Shown here: positions 15,338-21,044 of the stretch, piece after piece
Layout of the letters: the number at the start of each line of letters is the position of its first letter
Numbering within the stretch: the first letter of the stretch is position 1
Origin: JBJFCE01 sp051888775
Lineage (GTDB): Bacteria > Bacillota > Clostridia > Lachnospirales > Lachnospiraceae
Direction of reading: 5' to 3'
DNA length: 21,044 bases
Assembly (NCBI GenBank): GCA_051888775.1
Contig: JBJFCE010000007.1
Span: forward strand, 1 to 21,044
Notes under the pieces: model-generated
Database searches by the model: none
What the model saw: only the letters and a program-made list of their open reading frames with translations
Told to the model about the DNA's origin: nothing
Translations under genes and position numbers: made by a program

Positions 15338-16570
15338 ATGAAAGAAAAAGTAATTCTTGCGTATTCCGGCGGTCTGGATACTACTGCCATCATCCCCTGG
15401 CTGAAGGAAAACTTCGACTATGATGTTATCTGCGTCTGTGCCGACTGCGGACAGGAAAGTGAACTGGACGGACTTGAAGAACGCGCAAAGGCAAGCGGTG
15501 CCGAGAAATTGTACATTGAGGATCTGACAGATATCTTCTGTGATGAATACATCGTTCCCTGTGTTCAGGCACACGCCGTATATGAGAATAAATATCTGCT
15601 CGGTACTTCCATGGCAAGACCTGCCATTGCAAAACGTCTGGTAGAGATCGCACGTAAGGAAGGCGCAACCGCGATCTGCCACGGTGCAACCGGAAAAGGT
15701 AACGATCAGATCCGTTTCGAGCTGGGTATCAAAGCACTGGCTCCGGACTTAAAGATCATCGCTGCATGGAGAAACGAAAAGTGGACCATGAACTCCCGTG
15801 AAGAAGAAATCGAATACTGCCGTCAGCACGGTATTCATCTTCCTTTCTCCGCAGACAATTCCTACAGCCGTGACCGTAACCTCTGGCACATCAGCCATGA
15901 AGGTCTGGAACTGGAAGATCCGGCAAATGAGCCGAATTATGATCATCTGCTGGTACTCGGAACCACACCGGAAAAAGCACCGGATGAAGGCGAATATGTC
16001 ACGATGACTTTTGAGCATGGTGTACCTAAGAGCGTCAACGGCAAAGAAATGAAGGTTTCCGATATCATCCGCGAACTGAACAGACTGGGCGGCAAGCACG
16101 GTATCGGTATCATTGATATTGTAGAAAACCGTGTTGTCGGCATGAAGTCCCGCGGCGTATATGAGACACCGGGCGGAACCATTCTGTACGAAGCACATCA
16201 GCAGCTGGAAGAGCTGATTCTGGATCGTGACACTTATGCTTTAAAGCAGGATCTCGGCAACAAGTTTGCACAGATCGTATACGAAGGAAAATGGTTCACA
16301 CCGCTTCGCGAAGCAGTGCAGGCATTCATCGAATCCACCCAGAAGAATGTAACCGGTGAAGTAAAATTCAAACTCTACAAGGGCAATATCATCAAAGCCG
16401 GTACTACTTCCCCGTACTCTCTGTACAATGAGAGCATCGCATCCTTCACAACCGGTGACCTGTACGATCACCATGATGCAGAAGGCTTTATCAACCTGTT
16501 CGGTCTCTCCAGCAAGGTTCGTGCCATGAAGCTTCAGGAGCAGGGTAAAGATCCTCTGACAAGCAACTAA
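15338..16570 (+). CDS. argG: Argininosuccinate synthase
   Basis: Joins citrulline and aspartate with ATP, the next-to-last step of arginine synthesis. 410 residues, full length. PP-loop AYSGGLDTTA (8-17), the second family signature LLGTSMARPAIA, HGATGKGNDQIRFE, and the aspartate/citrulline-binding stretch around SADNSYSRDRNLW are all present. GGAGG lies eight bases before the ATG. It is transcribed alone, divergent from argC, and ends at a strong hairpin. argF and argH must lie elsewhere. Confidence 0.97.
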   Translation: MKEKVILAYSGGLDTTAIIPWLKENFDYDVICVCADCGQESELDGLEERAKASGAEKLYIEDLTDIFCDEYIVPCVQAHAVYENKYLLGTSMARPAIAKRLVEIARKEGATAICHGATGKGNDQIRFELGIKALAPDLKIIAAWRNEKWTMNSREEEIEYCRQHGIHLPFSADNSYSRDRNLWHISHEGLELEDPANEPNYDHLLVLGTTPEKAPDEGEYVTMTFEHGVPKSVNGKEMKVSDIIRELNRLGGKHGIGIIDIVENRVVGMKSRGVYETPGGTILYEAHQQLEELILDRDTYALKQDLGNKFAQIVYEGKWFTPLREAVQAFIESTQKNVTGEVKFKLYKGNIIKAGTTSPYSLYNESIASFTTGDLYDHHDAEGFINLFGLSSKVRAMKLQEQGKDPLTSN

Positions 16571-16599
16571 TTGCATTGTGACATTTAGATATCATACAA

Positions 16600-16631
16600 A
16601 AACAAGGCGAAGGAAACCCTTCGCCTTGTTT
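16600..16631 (+). terminator. argG terminator hairpin
   Basis: A perfect 14-bp stem, 16600-16613 with 16618-16631, around loop AAAC, 30 bases after the argG stop. It is GC-rich in the middle with A's on the left and T's on the right (TTGTTT), so it can work in both directions, also for the minus-strand hydrolase operon ending at 16734. Confidence 0.8.
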
Positions 16632-16733
16632 ACTAAGATTCGAAAAAAGAGAGATTAACATTGCACAGATATCATAAAGCAGACCACAACGAAAATTTCC
16701 AAAGCTATTGTTAAATGATTTATCCGATATATA

Positions 16734-17876
16734 CTAACCTGTTACCTTTTTTATCCACTCATCCAAAAATTCCATCTGCTCTTTTGTATGAAACCAATGC
16801 TCTCCACCATCCATCACCGTAAGCGTAGCCGGTGATTTTGAACAGAACTCTTTCATCGTATCAAGTGATTGCAAATTGTCAGCACTTCCATAAAGTATAT
16901 CAGTCGGTACCTTCCAGCATATCCCATTATTTCTGACATATTGAAGGTAATCCCAAGATAAATCCTCCCCAAAATCTACCGGAATTATTTTTTTCTTCTC
17001 CAGTTCCTGTTCAGTAGTTCCTGCCCATTCAATCATATCAAGAATCAACTTTTCAAGATTTACAATAGGCGAAACGAAATACGCCTTATGAACAAACTCA
17101 CCTATTCCCGAACTCATTGAGAAATATGCTCCGATACTACCGGCTACCAGAGTAATCCTATTATATTTTTCAGAAAGCTCTTTGAATTTGTCCATAAATT
17201 CTATTTTTGCATCCCAAGGATTCTCTGATTTATAATCAAAACCATAGATATCCTCTTCAAAGAATTGTTTATAATGCTCCGCCTCGCTTGCACTGCCACC
17301 TTTGCCATGAACAAAAACTACAATATCCTTTTGGGAATTATTTTCCTGCCATTGTTTTTTTGTAATTCTCGTAAAATGCTCTGTACGAACATCTCCCATT
17401 AATGTACATGGCTTATTTTTTTCAGTATGATGAAATATAAAACCACATTTTTCCTGACATCTCTTTGATTTTTCATTTCCATCATAATATCCACACCACA
17501 TAGTACTGATTCCAAGATCGTTGAATGCATGCTCCTGCAGTTTTCTTACGGCCTCAGGAATCAATCCTTTTCCCCAAAACGGAACTCCAATCCAATATCC
17601 GATCTCAATCTCATCATCAGCTGTTTTTGTATGTGACTGTGCCGGAGGTATGAGACCAATACTACCAATTGCTATATTGTCTCCTTTTAGACATACTGCA
17701 TAGGTTTCATCTGCAGACAGTACCGTCTGTATAATCTCTTTACTATTATCAATGCTTGTATGAATCGGCCAGCCTGCGATAGGACCAACCAACGGATCCT
17801 TTGCATATTCATATAAGCTTTCTGCGTCATCTACTGTCCAAGGTCTGATAATTAATCTCTCTGTTTCAAAAATCAT
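16734..17876 (-). CDS. GNAT acetyltransferase fused to an alpha/beta-hydrolase
   Basis: 380 residues with two domains. Residues 1-172 are a RimJ/RimL-like GNAT: TERLIIRPWTVDD (5-17), IGYWIGVPFWGKGLIPEA (92-109, with the acetyl-CoA loop) and KSKRCQEKCGF. Residues 183-380 are an alpha/beta-hydrolase: a VVFVHGKGGSA strand and oxyanion loop (186-196), a nucleophile elbow AGSIGA with Ser247 (first glycine replaced by alanine), likely acid Asp333 in YGSADN and His360 or His363 in GGEHWFHT. AGGAG lies inside the end of the TetR gene, four bases separate the two genes, and they form one operon. Substrates are unknown; detoxification of an amine- or ester-bearing compound is a guess. Confidence 0.88.
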   Translation of the reverse strand: MIFETERLIIRPWTVDDAESLYEYAKDPLVGPIAGWPIHTSIDNSKEIIQTVLSADETYAVCLKGDNIAIGSIGLIPPAQSHTKTADDEIEIGYWIGVPFWGKGLIPEAVRKLQEHAFNDLGISTMWCGYYDGNEKSKRCQEKCGFIFHHTEKNKPCTLMGDVRTEHFTRITKKQWQENNSQKDIVVFVHGKGGSASEAEHYKQFFEEDIYGFDYKSENPWDAKIEFMDKFKELSEKYNRITLVAGSIGAYFSMSSGIGEFVHKAYFVSPIVNLEKLILDMIEWAGTTEQELEKKKIIPVDFGEDLSWDYLQYVRNNGICWKVPTDILYGSADNLQSLDTMKEFCSKSPATLTVMDGGEHWFHTKEQMEFLDEWIKKVTG

Positions 17877-17880
17877 AATT

Positions 17881-18453
17881 TTATCTCTCCTTTACCAACT
17901 GCTTTCTAATATGGCTGATAATTGAATCAAACACTTCTGAGGTCATAGGTATAATGCAACTCCACATTCGAACTCCCTGATAAGCATATAGAATTACATT
18001 AACAATCTCCTTAACATCCACTTTGCAGAATTCACCTCTTCTTATTCCATATTCCACTAGTGCTGTCCACTTCTGTTCACCAATACTGTTGAAATAATTC
18101 ATCATATCGTTTGTACATGTTCCTGCATATTCGTACATCGCCAGTGAAAGCGAATCCTCAGAATGTTCCATTTCATCTCTCATAAGAACAAGTGCCCTAT
18201 CTAATATTTCAGTCGCCGGTATTTCTTTTTCCATTTCTCCATAGAAATCCATTTCATCCTTCTGATTTATTTTCACCAGAATCGCTTCAAACAAATCTTT
18301 TGTACTTGAAAAATGACTATATAATCCACCTCTGCTCATACCTGTCGCTTCGCATACATCCTTCATCGTAATCTTATTAAACCCATATTTTGCAAACAGC
18401 CCATATGAAGTTGATATAATCATTTCTCTTGTTCGTTCTTTTTTACCGCTCAT
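17881..18453 (-). CDS. TetR/AcrR-family transcriptional regulator
   Basis: 190-residue repressor. N-terminal helix-turn-helix (about 8-52) with the family pattern: ISTSYGLFAKYGFNKITMKDVCEATGMS-like order, Gly24-Phe25, then SRGGLYSHFSSTKDLFEAIL (40-59). The rest is a helical ligand-binding domain. The frame is open to 18534, but the ATG at 18453 has GGAG nine bases upstream and starts at the HTH; the longer version would translate through the operators. Two palindromic operators sit in its own promoter, so it most likely represses itself and the fused GNAT-hydrolase. Confidence 0.93.
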   Translation of the reverse strand: MSGKKERTREMIISTSYGLFAKYGFNKITMKDVCEATGMSRGGLYSHFSSTKDLFEAILVKINQKDEMDFYGEMEKEIPATEILDRALVLMRDEMEHSEDSLSLAMYEYAGTCTNDMMNYFNSIGEQKWTALVEYGIRRGEFCKVDVKEIVNVILYAYQGVRMWSCIIPMTSEVFDSIISHIRKQLVKER

Positions 18454-18470
18454 TGTTTCATCTCCATTTT

Positions 18471-18519
18471 CGACACGCGTGTCGATTATTATTTTAGACA
18501 CTCGTGTCGATTTTGTCAA
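18471..18519 (-). promoter_or_regulatory. TetR promoter with two palindromic operators
   Basis: Minus strand TTGACA (18519-18514), a 17-base spacer, TAAAAT (18496-18491), a near-ideal promoter. CGACACGCGTGTCG at 18471-18484 is a perfect 14-bp palindrome just past the expected start site. A related dyad, 18496-18509 (core GACAC-TC-GTGTC), fills the spacer. The centres are 25 bp apart. Binding at either would block polymerase, so autorepression is the natural reading. Confidence 0.82.
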
Positions 18520-18631
18520 GAAAAATATCCACAAATACCGCCCGAATACTTATTTGCTTTTTGCTGTTTTCAAAAGCTTTACAAAAAAAATTCTTAACGC
18601 CTGAAATTACGTCTCCTTCCCCATTATATGA

Positions 18632-18660
18632 TTGGCTTTTTCCCTCGGATATGCTACAAT
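18632..18660 (+). promoter_or_regulatory. Promoter of the DUF1294 gene
   Basis: TTGGCT (18632-18637), a 17-base spacer, TACAAT (18655-18660), 45 bases before the ATG. It may also serve the LytTR response regulator downstream. The rest of 18520-18698 holds nothing else I can support. Confidence 0.5.
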
Positions 18661-18704
18661 AATTTCGGTAACTTTCTTCCCTCAGCATTTCGGAGGTTTT
18701 GTTT

Positions 18705-18998
18705 ATGAAAGTCATTGCGATTCTGAGCATCTATTTTATAATCATAAATCTGACCGGCTTTCTCAGTATGTATCTGGATAAATACAAGGCCAGAAAACAT
18801 CTTTGGAGAATTCCGGAAGCTACACTCTTTATCATTGCGATCATCGGCGGCAGTATCGGTTCGATTCTCGGTATGCGCGTATTTCATCATAAAACCAGAC
18901 ATTGGTATTTTGTCTACGGCATGCCCGCCATTCTGATCATACAGATTGCCCTTGTACTGCTCTTACTTTATCTGCCGATTGAATTTCATACTATATAA
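18705..18998 (+). CDS. DUF1294 small membrane protein
   Basis: 97 residues with three hydrophobic segments (about 3-23, 40-60, 72-91). The family pattern is clear: DKYKARKHLWRIPE (24-37), IIGGSIGSILGM (46-57), FHHKTRHWYFVYGMP (59-73). No biochemical function is known for DUF1294. The ATG at 18705 has GGAGG eight bases upstream; a TTG two codons earlier is too near that site. The following gene, 63 bases on, is a LytTR response regulator in the same direction, possibly co-transcribed. Confidence 0.88.
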   Translation: MKVIAILSIYFIIINLTGFLSMYLDKYKARKHLWRIPEATLFIIAIIGGSIGSILGMRVFHHKTRHWYFVYGMPAILIIQIALVLLLLYLPIEFHTI

Positions 18999-19003
18999 TC
19001 TGC

Positions 19004-19028
19004 CTGTCATGGCATGTTTGCATGACAG
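19004..19028 (+). promoter_or_regulatory. Hairpin between the DUF1294 and LytTR genes
   Basis: CTGTCATG (19004-19011) pairs perfectly with CATGACAG (19021-19028) around a 9-base loop, starting six bases after the DUF1294 stop. There is no U-run after it, so it is not a convincing terminator; it might tune read-through or stability of a two-gene transcript. Confidence 0.35.
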
Positions 19029-19061
19029 ACACCATATCGTTTTATTGGGAGGAACCGACCT

Positions 19062-19775
19062 ATGCATATTGCGATTTGTGATGATATTATTGCAGACAGA
19101 AAGCAGTTGGAACGACTGCTTTCCAGAGAATCCGACCGTCGGATCAAGACAACCGGGAATCTGTATCTGGACTCCTTCGGCAGTATCGCAGCTCTGACAC
19201 ATGCACCTATGATTTACGATCTGTTTTTCATTGATTATCATTCCGAAGGCAAAAACGGCATGGATGTTGCGCGCCTTTTGCGGACAGCCGGTGTGACCGC
19301 ACCGATCGTTCTGTGTTCCGGCAGCACGGATTACACGCTTCTTCCCGATACACCTGATAATCTCTTACATATCTCCAAACCCATTCAGGTAAAAGAGCTG
19401 ACGGACCTTATCACCAAAGGGCTGCAGATTCAGTCCACCAGTAAACCTCCGATTCCGATTCAGGGAGAGTCCGAAACTTTCTATCTTCCGGAAGAAGATT
19501 TTCTCTATGCTCATGCTGCAAAGCCTTTGTTATATGTGTATTCAGCCTCAGGAAAGACAATCAGTACGATCGGAAAGCTGTCCGATCTGGCGGCAACACT
19601 GGAAAATAACGATGCCTTCTATATGCTCAACAAAAAAACTCTTGTCAATCTGCGTTATGTTACCGATATCCGCGGAGGTTCCCTTACAATGACAAACAGA
19701 GCCAGACTGCGCTTTCCGCTCTGGAAAACCCGCAACATCCGACTCTGTCAACACTTTGCACTCAAAAACACTTAA
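19062..19775 (+). CDS. LytTR-family response regulator (REC-LytTR)
   Basis: 237 residues. Receiver domain (1-118) beginning MHIAICDD, with acidic residues Asp7-Asp8, likely phospho-acceptor Asp58 in FFIDYHSEGKNGMD and Lys near SKPIQV. LytTR DNA-binding domain (about 137-235): SETFYLPEEDFLYAHA, FYMLNKKTLVNLRYV and a final RFPLWKTRNI. GGGAGG precedes the ATG by nine bases. It resembles AgrA/ComE-type regulators, but no histidine kinase or peptide gene is beside it, so its partner is unknown. It converges with degV with 38 bases between the stops and no clear terminator. Confidence 0.9.
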   Translation: MHIAICDDIIADRKQLERLLSRESDRRIKTTGNLYLDSFGSIAALTHAPMIYDLFFIDYHSEGKNGMDVARLLRTAGVTAPIVLCSGSTDYTLLPDTPDNLLHISKPIQVKELTDLITKGLQIQSTSKPPIPIQGESETFYLPEEDFLYAHAAKPLLYVYSASGKTISTIGKLSDLAATLENNDAFYMLNKKTLVNLRYVTDIRGGSLTMTNRARLRFPLWKTRNIRLCQHFALKNT

Positions 19776-19813
19776 ATTATATGAAATAATACCGTTTTAT
19801 AATACCTGCTTGA

Positions 19814-20650
19814 TCATACCGTTACGATAATACCGCCGTCATTGGCATACATGCTGCTGACGCCCGCAGTATCCAAGATCAACATTTCACGAAAACGAAG
19901 CTGCTTCATAAGCTCCGACTTCAAGGCCTCTGCGCGTTCCTTTGCATTGCAATGCGTAATGATCACACGCTTGCCTTCCGGATCACATACCTCCTTACAA
20001 AGGATCTCCGCCATTTTCTTTAATGCTTTCTTAAAACCGATACACTGTCCCAACTGAATGATATTACCCATATCAGCTCCCATAACCGGCTTGATACTCA
20101 GTGTAGATGCGATGATCGCTTTTACACCGGATAACCGTCCGTTCTTACGCAGCGTCTCCAGATTGTCCAGTACAAAATAAGTATTCATACCGTTTCGATA
20201 TGCATTCAGTTTCTTGCTGATCGTATCAAAATCAAGTCCCTGCTCTTCCAGTTCCATGGCAAGCAATGCAATCTGCGTTTCCCCTCCGGATGCCGATCTG
20301 GAATCTACGATACAGATCTGTTTTTCTCCGTAAGTCTCCTCATACAGCCGTTTTCCGAGCTCCGCACTGTTATGAGAACCACTCAGCTTGGATGACAGTG
20401 TTACCACATAGATATGCTCGGCATCACAGTGATACGCCTCCATATATCTCTGTGGAGACGGGCATGAAGATTTGGGACAAGTCGGACATGCCGCTACCTT
20501 CTCCAGAAATGTTTTCTGATCAAAGTTCTCATCATCCAGAATGGAATAATCACCAACCTCCAATCCAAGCGGAACCCGCTCGAACCTCGGATCGTCCCTA
20601 AACTCTTCCGGTAATTCTCCACAGCTGTCCAATATAATCTTGTAACTCAT
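19814..20650 (-). CDS. DegV-family fatty-acid-binding protein
   Basis: 279 residues. DegV (FakB-like) proteins hold a fatty acid for phosphorylation by FakA-type kinases. Seen: the N-terminal YKIILDSCGELP, a PKSSCPSPQRYMEAY segment (usual T/S-S-x-P-S-P lipid-site region), VTLSSKLSGSHNSA, and LRKNGRLSG followed by LSIKPVMGAD. Three cysteines cluster near residues 54-62. The frame is open to 20677, but ATG at 20650 has GGAGG six or seven bases upstream and the conserved start. It stands alone, with no FakA homologue in the window. Confidence 0.93.
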   Translation of the reverse strand: MSYKIILDSCGELPEEFRDDPRFERVPLGLEVGDYSILDDENFDQKTFLEKVAACPTCPKSSCPSPQRYMEAYHCDAEHIYVVTLSSKLSGSHNSAELGKRLYEETYGEKQICIVDSRSASGGETQIALLAMELEEQGLDFDTISKKLNAYRNGMNTYFVLDNLETLRKNGRLSGVKAIIASTLSIKPVMGADMGNIIQLGQCIGFKKALKKMAEILCKEVCDPEGKRVIITHCNAKERAEALKSELMKQLRFREMLILDTAGVSSMYANDGGIIVTV

Positions 20651-20732
20651 AATTTCCTCCAAATATTCTATTTCCAAAATTGAGATATTGTATTATCCAA
20701 AAACATTTGATGTGGTTTTTAATACTACGTTA

Positions 20733-20762
20733 AGCATAACACAGACACCAGCAGGCTGTAAA
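20733..20762 (-). promoter_or_regulatory. Probable degV promoter
   Basis: Minus strand TTTACA (20762-20757), an 18-base spacer, TATGCT (20738-20733). A second TACAAT lies nearer the gene but lacks a good -35. The remainder of 20651-20870 shows nothing else. Confidence 0.4.
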
Positions 20763-20870
20763 GGTTATTCTGCAAATATCATAAATTTTTTATAACCATT
20801 TGCTCCGCTGTCGCACAACGAAACATAATCAGTCGACGATAATTGCAAAAATTCAACCAGTTATAAAAAA

Positions 20871-20893
20871 GGAATCCCCTTGTGAAGGATTCC
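20871..20893 (-). terminator. Intrinsic terminator downstream of the right-end element
   Basis: GGAATCC (20871-20877) pairs with GGATTCC (20887-20893). Read on the minus strand the stem is followed at once by TTTTTTATAA. No gene lies between it and the structured repeat at 20927-21044, whose orientation runs into it, so it would end a transcript coming from or through that element. Confidence 0.65.
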
Positions 20894-20926
20894 CTAAAAA
20901 TGCTATACTATTACTATACCTTGGCG

Positions 20927-21044
20927 ATTGCGAAACTCTGTCCGTAAAGCGGAACCGGTGCTGATAGACCTATCGGTGACCGATACTGTGAGTCCGTCGG
21001 TACTTAGGTGCCGTATTTTGGCACCTTATGTACCGTTACGGACG
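20927..21044 (-). ncRNA. Terminal structured repeat, right copy (candidate ncRNA or mobile hairpin)
   Basis: Inverted copy of 1-91, here longer. On the minus strand it can fold as a three-way junction: closing stem GTCCGTAA/TTACGGAC (21043-21036 with 20947-20940), a hairpin at 21035-20998 with loop AAAATAC, and a second hairpin around 20984-20952. The closing stem is directly continuous with the first hairpin. No coding frame is visible. It is followed 34 bases later by a terminator with a T6 run. I do not recognise it as a described RNA class. It may continue past the window edge. Confidence 0.5.

Noticed and set aside
1..21044. The two end repeats as termini of one large transposon or genomic island
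   Set aside because: No transposase or integrase lies between, the content is mostly ordinary chromosomal genes, and both copies are cut by the window edge, so contig breaks explain it better.

Overview
The window reads as a low-to-mid GC Firmicute, most likely a Lachnospiraceae gut anaerobe (Roseburia / Lachnospira / Agathobacter-like). The basis is strong AGGAGG ribosome sites, the codon style, a DegV protein, a DUF1294 protein, an SLBB-HhH ComEA and several LytTR regulators. Both ends lie inside two inverted copies of the same repeat (1-91 and 20927-21044). This is what a draft or metagenome contig looks like when assembly stops at a dispersed element. There are no rRNA, tRNA, CRISPR, transposase or phage genes.

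Layout. (a) 112-2110: a small secreted protein whose signal peptide and body are put out of frame by a run of nine G, four 21-bp direct repeats just upstream of its promoter, and a LytTR-PAS regulator likely to read those repeats. (b) 2088-8345, all minus strand: comEA, an OmpR-type response regulator, its histidine kinase, a GerMN lipoprotein and comEC. This joins DNA-uptake genes to an envelope two-component system arranged like actinobacterial mtrA-mtrB-lpqB. (c) 8398-8560: a long palindromic element closing the next operon. (d) 8571-14939, minus strand: an arginine operon read argC, SseB-like, GNAT, argB, argD, solute-binding protein, YdcZ-like transporter, with no argJ. It diverges from argG (15338-16570). 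The 398-bp control region between them has two ARG boxes lying exactly on the -10 and -35 of the argC promoter, plus a tiny Arg/Lys-rich leader reading frame. (e) 16734-18519: a TetR regulator with two operators in its own promoter, followed by a GNAT-hydrolase fusion; this part looks more AT-rich than its surroundings. (f) 18632-20762: a DUF1294 membrane protein, a REC-LytTR response regulator and a convergent DegV lipid-binding protein.

The most interesting unexplained material is the repeat family. The two end copies can form a three-way junction: a closing stem, a hairpin with loop AAAATAC, and a second hairpin. Each is followed by a terminator-like hairpin. The internal 163-bp palindrome carries the same core hairpin with four of six arm pairs changed on both sides, so pairing is kept while the loop and the GTACCGACG flank are unchanged. 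This points to a selected structure, either an uncharacterised RNA or a hairpin mobile repeat.
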